DNA from: Promethearchaeota archaeon
GTDB taxonomy: Archaea > Asgardarchaeota > Lokiarchaeia > Sigyniarchaeales > SOKP01
Direction of reading: 5' to 3'
DNA length: 64,000 nt
Assembly (NCBI GenBank): GCA_019057795.1
Contig: JAHLWS010000046.1
Span: 1 to 64,000 of the forward strand
Part shown: piece by piece, positions 27,382 through 36,788 of the stretch
How positions within the stretch are numbered: the first letter of the stretch is position 1
Layout: each line of letters opens with the position of its first letter
Made by a program: the position numbers and the translations under genes
The notes under the pieces: model-generated
The model's input: the letters and a program-made list of their open reading frames with translations, nothing else
Database searches by the model: none
What the model was told of the DNA's origin: nothing

Positions 27382-27567
27382 AGAAAATGCAGTTTATTGA
27401 AATTCTTGAGAAGAAAATTGTTATATTAAAATTACTATTAGTCAAAAGTCTGATACTTAAAAAAGTTTAACAGTTCTAAGTAGATATATTTTGAAACAAT
27501 TTATGAGTATCAAATACTGAGAAAGATTAGATTCTTTCCTTTAATATTTACTAGAAATATAGAACAT

Positions 27568-27578
27568 AAAAAAAAAAA
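27568..27578 (-). terminator. U-tract terminator
   Basis: A run of 11 A on the + strand, a T-tract on the - strand, 32 bases behind the protease stop at 27610. It fits termination of that transcript. Confidence 0.4.
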
Positions 27579-27609
27579 GAAATTTTTATTAATTATTTTT
27601 AAAACGCTT

Positions 27610-29739
27610 TTAATATGCACCCATAGTATAGTAGTTTGCTAGTATATGGTCTGCATGGTTAGCAACAACTGCGATCGACATTCGACCAGACTTGTAAGGT
27701 GTGGCAGGAACTGAGACGATGCCAGTTTGTGTAGCAAAATCAACATCCATTTCCCAAATACCTCCTAATTCCATTCCATTGCGCTTCTCTTTAAAGTCAA
27801 ATACGGTCATATCCCAGCCATTGTCCCATAAACCTATGCTAACAGTCCAACCATCAGTTGCCCATCCATCTTCTCCAGCTTCTACATCGTCGAAGAAGCC
27901 TAATTCCGGAATAGAAATATCGTCAACGAACATATTTACCAAGGTAAATGCACCATCTTGCCAAAGTCGGAAGTGAAGCTCAATTCTATCTCCTGCGAAA
28001 GGAGTTAGATCCATTAATACCTCAACCCAGCCATGACTATTACCAGTAAAAGCATGCCATCGATCGTCTGCATCGTAATCCTTTGGATTACGACCAGCAG
28101 GGCAATTAGGGTTTGTCTGTCCTTCAGCATCAAAGTCAATAGTATTACCATTTAGATCTTCAAGTGTGTACCATTCATCTGTAGTCAGATCATGGACTTC
28201 CACATAACCGTAATCCCAGTCGAGTTCAATATCATAAGCTGTCCAGAAGTTGAGAGATGCTCCCGTAACTGGAATATCAAATGTTTGATAGAAGCTACGA
28301 TAAGCCCAGGCTAGGTCACCTGAGTACCATTCATAACTTCCACTGTGTGGCGATATTCCCGCAAAATCTTGGCCATCCATCCATACATCTGCTCCCTTTT
28401 TGCTATTAAACCTGAAATATTGCGCTGTATATGGCAAAGGATCACCGTATAATGCGAATTGCCACCAGGTTTCTTGAAATGGAGTTTGGTAGAAAGGGAA
28501 CACTTCAATTTTATAGGCATCCCAATAAAGCCCATGGTATATATCCATCCAATATGCGAGAGTATGATCACGAGTATCAGGTCCTCCAATTTCAAGGGAA
28601 TAATAGCCATATTTGCCACCAGCTTTACTTGTGTCGTCTACCCAGTTTGCTATAGTCCAAGCATCAAAAATCTCATCAAAGGTATCCGTATAACCCCAAG
28701 CTGCTAATGTAGCTTCAATACCTTCAATACCATTAAGTTGTTCCTGAACTAAATCAGCTATAAACTCAGCTCCACCAAAATGATCGTATAGATATAGTGC
28801 GAATAAATAACTTGCACCATAATCTTCAAGACCGCCTCCCCAGAAAGTAAGGGGTGTATACCAATGTCGTCTAAGGTAATAATCGATGTGACCATCCGAA
28901 TGACCATATCCACAGAAATAGCCAGCTAAATCAGCTAACCCTTCATCTACCCAAGATGGCTCATCTGGATCCTGGTCAAAATGGATCATATGCTCAAATT
29001 CATGAGCGAAAACCCCTTCGTATAAATAAGGACGAGTACCATCAGGGCCAGTTCGATTGAACCAATCGTAAGAGTCGATGTGGAACATATTTTTATTCGC
29101 ATCAGAATTCTCACTTGATGAGAAGTAGCCAGCGACATAGTATTCATAATCACCGTAATAAGCCTCGTCTCGGATGTTATGAATAAGAACCCATACTTTA
29201 TGTCCATCTTCCTCACTTCCTCTTGGTAACAAATCACCGTAAATAGCAGTTTCTATTGGATACATATTAGTGTCTAATTCATTTAAAAGGTAAGCTAATT
29301 GAGCTGTAGAAATCCGGTCCTCAGGTCGCCAAGTACCACTAGGATTTGCAAAAACATATTCATCGGTTCCAGCATCGTAATTGTCAACAGCATCTTTTTC
29401 AACAAGAATGATACCATTTTCGCCATCAATGATAACTACAAATGTTTCATCATATCGAGGTTCACCTGGCATAAAGTTTCCAACAGTAACTACGACTTCT
29501 TCACCAATTACAACTGGATCACCTGAAATTGAAGCTCCAGTAGCTACTGCTGCGCCAACTTTGGCAGCATACTTTCGCATAGCTACTTCATCTTCTCCGA
29601 TCATTTCGGGAGTTGCATCTATAATTTCAGGACCTAAATCAATAGCAGGAGCGGCTGTTGCAGTAGTAAGCAATGCTATACTACTGACACTTAGTAAGGC
29701 GAAGACTAATAGTGTTACTAAAATTTGTTTTTTTCTCAT
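27610..29739 (-). CDS. secreted zinc metalloprotease, M6/immune-inhibitor-A-like
   Basis: A 709-residue exported protein. A signal peptide covers about residues 1-30 (MRKKQ, then a hydrophobic run ending TTATAAP). The zinc site is AHEFEHMIHF (H246, E247, H250) with a downstream WVDEGLADLAG whose Glu (about 266) is the likely third ligand. Residues 430-690 hold MAM-like jelly-roll domains (FNSKKGADVWMDG; WDYGYVEVHD; MFVDDISIPELGFFDD) typical of M6-like proteases. It probably degrades peptides outside the cell, supporting amino-acid uptake. No cell-wall anchor or membrane helix is seen at the C-terminus. It has a long upstream noncoding region. Confidence 0.85.
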   Translation of the reverse strand: MRKKQILVTLLVFALLSVSSIALLTTATAAPAIDLGPEIIDATPEMIGEDEVAMRKYAAKVGAAVATGASISGDPVVIGEEVVVTVGNFMPGEPRYDETFVVIIDGENGIILVEKDAVDNYDAGTDEYVFANPSGTWRPEDRISTAQLAYLLNELDTNMYPIETAIYGDLLPRGSEEDGHKVWVLIHNIRDEAYYGDYEYYVAGYFSSSENSDANKNMFHIDSYDWFNRTGPDGTRPYLYEGVFAHEFEHMIHFDQDPDEPSWVDEGLADLAGYFCGYGHSDGHIDYYLRRHWYTPLTFWGGGLEDYGASYLFALYLYDHFGGAEFIADLVQEQLNGIEGIEATLAAWGYTDTFDEIFDAWTIANWVDDTSKAGGKYGYYSLEIGGPDTRDHTLAYWMDIYHGLYWDAYKIEVFPFYQTPFQETWWQFALYGDPLPYTAQYFRFNSKKGADVWMDGQDFAGISPHSGSYEWYSGDLAWAYRSFYQTFDIPVTGASLNFWTAYDIELDWDYGYVEVHDLTTDEWYTLEDLNGNTIDFDAEGQTNPNCPAGRNPKDYDADDRWHAFTGNSHGWVEVLMDLTPFAGDRIELHFRLWQDGAFTLVNMFVDDISIPELGFFDDVEAGEDGWATDGWTVSIGLWDNGWDMTVFDFKEKRNGMELGGIWEMDVDFATQTGIVSVPATPYKSGRMSIAVVANHADHILANYYTMGAY

Positions 29740-30389
29740 TTTATTTTCAACCTTTTTTATTTTATTTTTTAATTAAATTTTCTAAATTAATTAAAATATT
29801 CTAAGAGTTTTTCAACATTTTAGAATGTTTCGCATATTTCAAAAAAGTCATGATTGACTTTAATTTGTAATACTCTATTATTTACTATTTTTTCGTATTT
29901 AAAATTTTCTATTTCACGTGAAAAGTAGGAAAAAGTTATGGGGCACAGCTCCCCCCCCTTGTGTGTAGAAAAAGACAAAAATTTTTTTCTATTCGAACTT
30001 ATGGAATTTAAATTTTGCTAAAAAAAAATTTTGAATCCTATTTTGTAATTTAAATCTATTTTTTTTATATTGTGTGGAAATTTAGTAGTAAAATTTTGCA
30101 AAATACTCAATATTTAAAAATATGAGGACTATTAAAAATAGGACAATTTGTTTTTTGGATTTTTATTTCAACTTTTTGACTGCGTTTAGCAGTCAAAATT
30201 TACTTTAAATTTTTATTAGACTTTTAAAACAATATCGTTGACTGTGAATTTAATTTTATTATTATCACGCATTAAAAATGCAATAACAGCATATTTCATA
30301 TGTAAATATTTTTATATAGCATATAATTAATTATTTTAATATAACCTTTCTTTTCCCATTGGTTAGAAGATTAAAGAAAAGGTGATAAG
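29740..30389. other. 650-base noncoding region
   Basis: A divergent intergenic region between the protease and homocysteine genes, very AT-rich with T-tracts. Two features stand out: a G/C patch at 29940-29968 with a run of eight C flanked by GGGG, and the hairpin at 30174-30198. A second TTGACTG occurs at 30239. No ORF of interest or tRNA was found. It could hold promoters for both genes, an untranslated leader or a small RNA. Confidence 0.4.
30174..30198. repeat. 10-bp perfect inverted repeat
   Basis: TTTTGACTGC and GCAGTCAAAA are separated by the five bases GTTTA. In RNA it would form a stable short hairpin. It lies 192 bases before the homocysteine gene and 435 bases before the protease start, so it may be an operator, part of a leader, or an end of an unseen transcript. 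Confidence 0.5.
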
Positions 30390-31862
30390 TTGACGAAAAC
30401 TTATGCAGAAATAAACGAAAAAATTAAAAATGGTAGTGTAGTAGTTGTTACAGCGGAAGAAATGATAAACATTGTTGAAGAAAGAGGCATTAAAGTAGCT
30501 GCTGAAGAGATTGATGTAGTAACCACGGGAACCTTTGGACCGATGTGTTCTAGTGGAGCTTTTTTGAATTTTGGGCACTCTGACCCCCCGATTAAGTTCG
30601 AACACCTTTGGTTAAACGATGTTCACGCCTATCATGGAAACGCGGCCGTCGATTGTTATATTGGGTGCACCAGAATGGCGGATGTTCGACCGTTCGAATA
30701 CGGTGGAGGTCATGTTATCGAAGATCTCGTTTCTGGAAAACCGATAAGGCTTAGGGGAAATTCAAACACTACTGATTGTTATCCTTTAGCTGAAGTGGAT
30801 ACGGAAGTCACCCTCAATAGCATCAATCAAGCTATATTATGCAATCCAAGAAACGCTTACCAACGATATGTATGTGCGGTAAATAGTTCTGATAAAACAT
30901 TATACACTTACATGGGTAAGCTACTGCCAAAATTTGGCAACGCCCATTACGCAGGGGCAGGATGTTTAAGTCCTCTAAGTAACGATCCTGACTATGAAAC
31001 AATTGGACTTGGTACGAGAATTTTTCTTGGGGGTGGTATAGGGTATGTAGTTGGCGAAGGGACTCAACATAACCCTTCAAACAGATTTGGAACTTTATTT
31101 CTTAAAGGAGATTTAAAGCAGATGAGTTCTGAATATTTACGAGGCGTAGCTTATGAAAAGTACGGTACTAGTATGTTTGTTGGCGTTGGAATTCCGATTC
31201 CAATTTTAAACGCAGGTCTAGCTAAAAAAACAGCAATCAAAAACGAGGATATTTTAACAGACATAGTGGACTATAGTGTACCTAGAAGGGACAGGCCGAT
31301 ATTAAAACAGGTTAGTTATAAAGAATTAGAAAGTGGGTATGTTGAGATTAATGGAAAGAAAGTCAAATGTTCGTCGTTATCGTCGCTATTTCACGCGCGT
31401 AAGATTGCTGAAACACTTAAAAACTGGATTAACGAAGGTAAATTTTTCTTAAACCCCCCCGCAGAGACACTTCCAACAAATACAGTTTTTAAACCAATGA
31501 AACAAACTTCCGAATTAAAGTTTGTAAAAGATTTTAAAAGAAAAGCGATCAAATGTTTTGATGATTGTGATTTAAAGAAGGTTGCTGAGAAAATTATAGA
31601 AGAGAACATGAATCACATCGTTATTACAGATCGAGAAAACTATCTAAAAGGAATCGTGACTAGTTTTGATGTGACCAAAGCAATTGCTCAAAATAAAAGA
31701 GAATTAAATGACATTATAACAAAAAAAGTAATTACTACTACGGACAACGAACCAATTGGACTTGCTGCCAGACGAATGAAAAATAACAATATTTCAGCAT
31801 TACCGGTTGTTGATGAAAGTAAAAGAGTAATTGGAATAATTACTTCGGAGGAGTTGATGTAA
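30390..31862 (+). CDS. homocysteine biosynthesis protein, DUF39 plus CBS pair
   Basis: A 490-residue protein. Residues 1-370 are the DUF39/HcyBio domain (TTGTFGPMCSSGAFLNFGHS, CYIGCTRMADVRPFEYGGG, GGGIGYVVGEGTQHNP, GVGIPIPILNAG). Residues 375-490 are two CBS repeats (IVTSFDVTKAI; ALPVVDESKRVIGIITSEEL), probably sensing an adenosyl compound. Known relatives (COG1900; Methanosarcina MA1821) make homocysteine from aspartate semialdehyde using sulfide, together with a NIL-ferredoxin protein, which follows here directly. The start is TTG at 30390, with AAGGTGAT seven bases upstream as ribosome site. Conserved cysteines in CSSG and CYIGC may hold the sulfur. Confidence 0.9.
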   Translation: MTKTYAEINEKIKNGSVVVVTAEEMINIVEERGIKVAAEEIDVVTTGTFGPMCSSGAFLNFGHSDPPIKFEHLWLNDVHAYHGNAAVDCYIGCTRMADVRPFEYGGGHVIEDLVSGKPIRLRGNSNTTDCYPLAEVDTEVTLNSINQAILCNPRNAYQRYVCAVNSSDKTLYTYMGKLLPKFGNAHYAGAGCLSPLSNDPDYETIGLGTRIFLGGGIGYVVGEGTQHNPSNRFGTLFLKGDLKQMSSEYLRGVAYEKYGTSMFVGVGIPIPILNAGLAKKTAIKNEDILTDIVDYSVPRRDRPILKQVSYKELESGYVEINGKKVKCSSLSSLFHARKIAETLKNWINEGKFFLNPPAETLPTNTVFKPMKQTSELKFVKDFKRKAIKCFDDCDLKKVAEKIIEENMNHIVITDRENYLKGIVTSFDVTKAIAQNKRELNDIITKKVITTTDNEPIGLAARRMKNNNISALPVVDESKRVIGIITSEELM

Positions 31863-32259
31863 TACGACTATAATTAATTGCACCTTACCGTTCGGAGCTA
31901 TAAGAGACATAGACGATTATTCGAAAATCATAAACGAGATTTTAAAATACGATATTACATTTAACATTCTAAAGTTTTCTACGGGAACGAGTGGTGTGAA
32001 TTTCTTGTTAGATGTTCCTGAAAATAAAATGAAAATCATTACTGATGCTTTACAAAGAAACGATGTAGTTGTAAATAAAAAGGGAAGGGTCATCGTTGAC
32101 GATGATAAATGTATTGATTGTGGTGCTTGCATATCTCTTTGCCCAACCGACGCTCTGCATTTTAACATGGATGAACGCTTAGAATTATCGTTTGAAAAAT
32201 GTATAGGGTGTTTACTTTGTATAGATTCATGTCCAAGGCAAGCTATTGAAAAAATGTGA
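31861..32259 (+). CDS. NIL-domain 2[4Fe-4S] ferredoxin
   Basis: The frame from 31861 encodes a NIL domain (INCTLPFGAIRDIDDY to FLLDVPENKMKIITDALQ) and then two [4Fe-4S] motifs (CIDCGACISLCP and CIGCLLCIDSCP). This matches the partner of DUF39-CBS in homocysteine synthesis (Methanosarcina MA1822), which delivers electrons. No ATG, GTG or TTG exists in this frame before a GTG at 31996, which would cut the NIL domain in half. Removing the single T at 31860 would join it to the DUF39 gene as MNTTIINC and remove the upstream stop, making one fused protein. So there is either a rare start (ATA/ATT), a frameshift, or an error. Confidence 0.75.
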   Translation, partial: NTTIINCTLPFGAIRDIDDYSKIINEILKYDITFNILKFSTGTSGVNFLLDVPENKMKIITDALQRNDVVVNKKGRVIVDDDKCIDCGACISLCPTDALHFNMDERLELSFEKCIGCLLCIDSCPRQAIEKM

Positions 32260-32296
32260 ATTTTATTTTTAATAAATAAGAATAGTTTGAATGAAA

Positions 32297-33307
32297 TTAT
32301 TGCTGTGTTATAATTTCAAATATCTCCTCAAGACGAGGAGTTTTTCTTCGCAAGGTAATACAGCGTTCTTCTTCGCACCCTCGCAAAATAGCGACAAGTT
32401 CATTTAAATGAATTGTTGGGATTTCGAGCTTTTCGCCAAACCATTTTTTGATATTATCTCTATATTCTGGTTTACTCAAAGTATATAGACAAGTAGGACA
32501 TGGCATTAATATAAAGCTGGCTCCAACGTTTTCTGCGCTTTTTAACTTGCTATAAGTGATTTTAAGAGCTTCGCGAGGATTTATTAACAATTGACTGGCC
32601 CCCCATCCACAACAATTCTCTCTTTCTTGGTAATCGACGGGAACCCCCCCAAAAAGCTCAATAAGCGCCTCTAATTTATTTTTACTCCCTAAGTAATTTT
32701 CCACATTTTTCTTATCTCTCGATAAATTTAAGTAATGACAACCGTAATGGACGGCCACTTTTAAGCCTCTTAAGTCGAATTTTAGAGCGTTGAGAAGTTC
32801 GTCTCGAATTAAGTATAAAAAATCTAAATCGTGAACTAATTTAAGTTTTGGATTTTCTAAAATGTCGTACATTCCAGGGTATTTTTCCTCATCAGCTTTT
32901 TTCTTGACTGAATTCAAGATTTTCTGGGTTTTATCTCTCACTTCTGTATTTTTTAAAAAATCTCGCCCTCTGAGAAGGGAATTGTAGCATCCGTTGCAAC
33001 TAAATAATACGATATCTGCCTGCCGATTCATTTCGCTAAGGTTCCTCTCGTTAATTGCGGAAAATTGGGCTCTTGTTATTAGATTCCTCTGAAAAAACGT
33101 TCCACTGCAACAAGATTGATCGTTACATATAGACACGTCTAACTCTAGTTCTTCTAAGAGATCTTGAAACCCCCATCTTACGCCTGGAAAATACTTTTCT
33201 AAACAAGCTTTAAATAGGCATAACTTCTTACCTTTAAAAAATTCTAAAGGATTAGGATATTCCTTTTTAATTTCTTGTAAATCTAAAGCTAAATTATTAA
33301 AATTCAT
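32297..33307 (-). CDS. hdrB: HdrB-like CCG-domain subunit
   Basis: A 336-residue protein with two CCG domains. The first has CLFKACLEKYFPG, CNDQSCCSGTFF and SCNGCYNSLL; the second has HYGCHYL, ENCCGWGAS and MPCPTCLYTL. In HdrB these cysteines hold noncubane [4Fe-4S] clusters that reduce a disulfide such as CoM-S-S-CoB. Organisms without methanogenesis use related subunits for other electron acceptors, so the substrate is open. The gene follows the HdrC-like gene by 26 bases and is convergent with the homocysteine genes. The protein is a little longer than methanogen HdrB. Confidence 0.85.
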   Translation of the reverse strand: MNFNNLALDLQEIKKEYPNPLEFFKGKKLCLFKACLEKYFPGVRWGFQDLLEELELDVSICNDQSCCSGTFFQRNLITRAQFSAINERNLSEMNRQADIVLFSCNGCYNSLLRGRDFLKNTEVRDKTQKILNSVKKKADEEKYPGMYDILENPKLKLVHDLDFLYLIRDELLNALKFDLRGLKVAVHYGCHYLNLSRDKKNVENYLGSKNKLEALIELFGGVPVDYQERENCCGWGASQLLINPREALKITYSKLKSAENVGASFILMPCPTCLYTLSKPEYRDNIKKWFGEKLEIPTIHLNELVAILRGCEEERCITLRRKTPRLEEIFEIITQQ

Positions 33308-33333
33308 TTTATCCTATTCAATTAATCTTTGTT

Positions 33334-33867
33334 TTAATTTCTATTTCGTTTTTTCTTATTTTTTTTGCTTTGGTCGCTTTTACTTGCTTTAAACACATAT
33401 TTTATTCGTGCAAAGTTACAAATCTCGTAAATTTCATCAACTCGCTCCTGTGATAATTTACCTCCTAATGGATCTTCTACTACAGTACCTTGGGTTAAAA
33501 ATCTCTCCGACATCTCTACGTATTTTCTCAAATCGTTATATTTTGGACCATAACCTTTTTTAAAAGATTCGTTCCTAAGGTTGATTATAAGTAAGGGGAT
33601 ATTTATATTTTCTTTAGGACAAACTCGTTTACATCTTTCACATAAATAGCAATACCAAATATCAGAATCTTTCAAAACGCTTTTATCGCCGCGAAGAACT
33701 TTCTTAATAATTTTTCTACTGTTAAAGTTAGATACTTTTGCAGCAGGGCAATCCCCTACGCACTTTCCACACGAAATACATTGAATAATATTTTTATTTT
33801 CGTCCACATCATCAACAAGTTCTTCGTAAAATTCCCAATTCCAATCTAAATCTGTGTAATCGTCCAT
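33334..33867 (-). CDS. hdrC: HdrC-like ferredoxin subunit
   Basis: A 177-residue protein with two [4Fe-4S] motifs in HdrC spacing (CISCGKCVGDCP and CYLCERCKRVCP). The helical segment after them, LIINLRNESFKKGYGP, is typical of HdrC. It passes electrons from HdrA to HdrB. An acidic N-terminal stretch and a lysine-rich C-terminal tail flank the core. It is the first gene of the HdrC-HdrB pair. The matching HdrA candidate is the fusion at 14210-16606, 16 kb away. Confidence 0.85.
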   Translation of the reverse strand: MDDYTDLDWNWEFYEELVDDVDENKNIIQCISCGKCVGDCPAAKVSNFNSRKIIKKVLRGDKSVLKDSDIWYCYLCERCKRVCPKENINIPLLIINLRNESFKKGYGPKYNDLRKYVEMSERFLTQGTVVEDPLGGKLSQERVDEIYEICNFARIKYVFKASKSDQSKKNKKKRNRN

Positions 33868-33985
33868 CTTATTAATTATCTCAAAATTTATCCGGAATAT
33901 TTCACTACCTAAAAGAGAATCATCATTGATAGTAAAAAAATTATTGTAATTAGAAATATAAGGAAATAATTAAAAAAAAAATGAT

Positions 33986-34741
33986 TTATTTTTTAGTGAA
34001 TATGGCGTGCATCCATTTTGGGAGGATAAACCCACCATAAAATTCGAGCGCACTGATTATTAATAATATTCGAGTTATAACTACCATAATTGCTAACAAG
34101 GGGTCAGTAGGAACTGCAAAAATCGTACCAAGTAATGAATCTAAAAGAGCAGCAATCGTAAAAGTGATAAAAGCCGCGCGAAGTAGTTTTCCTTTTAATC
34201 TCACTTCCCGATCTTCCGACTTCACTGATTTTTGAGCAAATATAATTCCAGTTACAAACATAATTAGAATTACAAGCATTAAAAATATGCTGATGAATAT
34301 TCCGAATTCCACGGTAAAAGGCCTTGACTCATTGATAATTCCAATTTGATCAATATCCGTAATTAATAGATAAAAGAAGATGATTTCAAAAACTATGCCA
34401 AAAAAAACCGTTAAAATTACAGTTAATTTTTGCTTTTTTTTATTAATCATATCTGTGTAGGCGATTAGCCAAACTAAAAGGGCGACCGGCATAGTAACAT
34501 TACCGATAATAAAATACCACTCAATTGCGAGAGATTCTTGAAAAAGTATGTTCATAATAAAACTAATTGAATCAGGAAACCACGGTGAAGCAACTCCAAT
34601 CCAGGCAATACCTACAAGAATGTATAGTCTCGATTTATATTGAAAATATTTAGATAGTATTGAAAAACCAATTATTAACGAGATGATCACAAAAATCAAA
34701 CTAAAACTTCCTTGTAAGTAATCTACAAGTTCTAATGCCAA
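33986..34741 (-). CDS. seven-helix membrane protein, unknown
   Basis: A 251-residue integral membrane protein with about seven hydrophobic helices separated by short loops; the loop SVKSEDREVRLKGKLLRA is basic and probably cytosolic. No enzyme or transporter motif is seen. The general plan (7 TM, helix 5 preceded by a basic loop) recalls sensor-type membrane proteins found in many copies in Lokiarchaea, but this is a weak comparison. The start is TTG at 34741, with GGAG six bases before it as ribosome site. It precedes nothing on the same strand within an operon distance. Confidence 0.5.
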   Translation of the reverse strand: MALELVDYLQGSFSLIFVIISLIIGFSILSKYFQYKSRLYILVGIAWIGVASPWFPDSISFIMNILFQESLAIEWYFIIGNVTMPVALLVWLIAYTDMINKKKQKLTVILTVFFGIVFEIIFFYLLITDIDQIGIINESRPFTVEFGIFISIFLMLVILIMFVTGIIFAQKSVKSEDREVRLKGKLLRAAFITFTIAALLDSLLGTIFAVPTDPLLAIMVVITRILLIISALEFYGGFILPKWMHAIFTKK

Positions 34742-34871
34742 AATTATCTCCTAAATTTGTTTTTTATAAAAAGTTAATGGTGATCAAAATTTGATTTTAA
34801 TATTTATAAAGGTTTTTCGAACTTATCTTTGTTATATGTTTAAGGATAACATAAAATTATTCTTAATGTAA

Positions 34872-35942
34872 TTAAATTACATTATAATCTAAAATTGACG
34901 GTTGGCTGTTAAGCTGGTTAATTAACAACTTTAAATGAAATAAGTATTGATCTAAAGAAATTTCTTGCTTCTGATACCTTTCTAACAACAACTCAATAAT
35001 GTAATACGGAGTAAATTTAATAAATCGAATATCGGAAAAAAGATAAACTACGCCTTTTGCTTCGAATATGAACTTTTTTTCCAATAATTCTTCAAATAGT
35101 TCTTCGTTATTACTTAAAATATTGATACTTTCATTTACAGTTAGTTCCTTCTTTCTTAGAGATTTAATTAAGTTAAATACGTCCCTATCAATTAGAAAAT
35201 TAATAATTTCCTTATTTTCAATTTCTTGACTACAATTATAATTAGAAAATAATTTAACAAATTCTTTTTTGAATTTTTTCAATAATTTTTCCTCTGTTCC
35301 CTCATCTGGTAATTTTTTAGGAGGTAATCGCATATAAGATAGATCTTTAATTAAAAAATAACATTCTTTACTTCCTGAAATGGTTTTTTTCAAAATTAAA
35401 TTTTCTCGGATGAAAGATATCAACAATAAATCAATATTGACGGTCGAAAAACCGTAATCTTGCCGGAGAGTTTCGGCTAATTCTGCTTTAGAAATTACAC
35501 CATTTCGCAGAATTTGTAATATGGTATATTTTATCTTTTCTTGAAAAAAGTTAATTAAGTCTTCTCCTTCAATTTTACTGTAATTCTTTATAGTATTAAA
35601 TGCTTCAGAGATAGTTCTCGTAATTTTATTCGTGTTTATAAGTTCTAATAAGTTTTTAGTAATAATTGCTAATATATCTGAAGAAATAATCTCGCTAACT
35701 TTACTTTTGGACATGAAAAATAAACACAAAAAATAAATTTCTCCTTCATACTCTTGTATAACAGAAATAATATTACGATCTTTTTCTTCAAGTTCAATTA
35801 GCGCGTCCTCCTTATTTAAATCGTGTTGAGCCCAAATTTTTAGAAAAATGTCCTTCGAAGGATACGCTCCTTCAGGAGGGTATTGTATTATTGGAATTGG
35901 ACCCGTGCTTTTATTCCAATGAACAATAATTAATCGTTCCAT
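34872..35942 (-). CDS. longin-like domain plus winged-helix protein
   Basis: A 356-residue protein. Residues 1-115 look like a longin/roadblock-type fold: MERLIIVHWNKSTGPIPIIQ (strand, turn, strand), YPPEGAYPSKDIFLKIWAQH (helix) and IYFLCLFFMS (core strand). The same plan (W, G, YP, S-x-D, K-I, H) begins the Rag-like GTPase fusion at 57430-58737. The rest, about residues 130-350, is helical and contains at least one winged-helix-like segment (ILRNGVISKAELAETLRQDY). Longin domains in eukaryotes bind small GTPases or traffic factors, so it may serve as adaptor for one of the GTPases here. This is inference from shape. Confidence 0.45.
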   Translation of the reverse strand: MERLIIVHWNKSTGPIPIIQYPPEGAYPSKDIFLKIWAQHDLNKEDALIELEEKDRNIISVIQEYEGEIYFLCLFFMSKSKVSEIISSDILAIITKNLLELINTNKITRTISEAFNTIKNYSKIEGEDLINFFQEKIKYTILQILRNGVISKAELAETLRQDYGFSTVNIDLLLISFIRENLILKKTISGSKECYFLIKDLSYMRLPPKKLPDEGTEEKLLKKFKKEFVKLFSNYNCSQEIENKEIINFLIDRDVFNLIKSLRKKELTVNESINILSNNEELFEELLEKKFIFEAKGVVYLFSDIRFIKFTPYYIIELLLERYQKQEISLDQYLFHLKLLINQLNSQPSILDYNVI

Positions 35943-36085
35943 TTTAGTGAGTTGTTAAATTATAATAATATATCAAATCGATTTATAATGCAGAAAATTG
36001 TTAATTTATATAATAAAATAGGCAAATTCAATATAAATTCTATTGTCAAAAATAGTATGAAAATTTGAAAAAAAAATAATCTAAC

Positions 36086-36337
36086 TTAAAAAAGACCAAT
36101 ATATTTTTTCTCAATAGCTTCTACGGTTTCTAACAATAACTCGTTTAGTCTTTTAATATTAAAAGGATTTACGCTCTCAATAAAGTTTTTTATAATCTGA
36201 TGAGCAAGTTCTTTGTCTTTTTGATTATATTTATGTTGTCTAAACTTAAATAAATAGTAAAATTCTTCTGTTAACCAATTTAATTTTTGGATTAGGCTAT
36301 CTTCTAAAATATCATTATAATCCCCATATAAAAACAT
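36086..36337 (-). CDS. small helical protein, unknown
   Basis: An 83-residue, highly charged, all-helical protein (for example KLNWLTEEFYYLFKFRQHKY). There is no known motif or membrane segment. A T-tract on the - strand lies just behind it at 36068-36076, which supports an expressed unit. It is likely lineage-specific. Confidence 0.45.
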   Translation of the reverse strand: MFLYGDYNDILEDSLIQKLNWLTEEFYYLFKFRQHKYNQKDKELAHQIIKNFIESVNPFNIKRLNELLLETVEAIEKKYIGLF

Positions 36338-36517
36338 TTAGAACCCCTTCTTTTCGATTAAATTCATAATTAATGTAATTATAATTATAGTAGGGTGTCT
36401 CCTTAAATAATTTTGCAATATAAATCTTAAGTGATCAACAATTCACCCAATTTAAGCTTTAAAATGTTTAAATAGCAGCCAATTTTTTATTATATACCTA
36501 TAATTAAATGATCCTAT

Positions 36518-36703
36518 TTAGATATCGATCTTTCTAAAGTGGTATCTTGTTATCGTTTTAGAAAGCTCCCAAATAGATTGGATATTATTAGAATTGATCG
36601 CTTGATTAAGTTCTTTGTATAGTTTTGATAGGGATGGTTGATTATCTGCAAAATTCTCGCTTTTCTTAATTCCTAGTTTTTCATCGTTATTCATACCAAA
36701 CAT
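36518..36703 (-). CDS. small protein, unknown
   Basis: A 61-residue charged helical protein containing SLSKLYKELNQAINSNNI and ending in ITRYHFRKIDI. It has two possible Met starts (36703, 36694). It lies near another small helical protein gene and has no recognised relatives. It may be real, but the evidence is only the open frame and its protein-like composition. Confidence 0.35.
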   Translation of the reverse strand: MFGMNNDEKLGIKKSENFADNQPSLSKLYKELNQAINSNNIQSIWELSKTITRYHFRKIDI

Positions 36704-36788
36704 TCAAATTTCACAAATTAAAAACAGAAATAGTATCACAATAACATACTTAGTTTCTTTAATCTCGAAAGAAAAAAAAATAAGAAAA

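Noticed and set aside
28311..28707. Several frames on both strands inside the metalloprotease gene
   Set aside because: The protease frame has a signal peptide, a zinc site and full-length domains; the others lack any motif.
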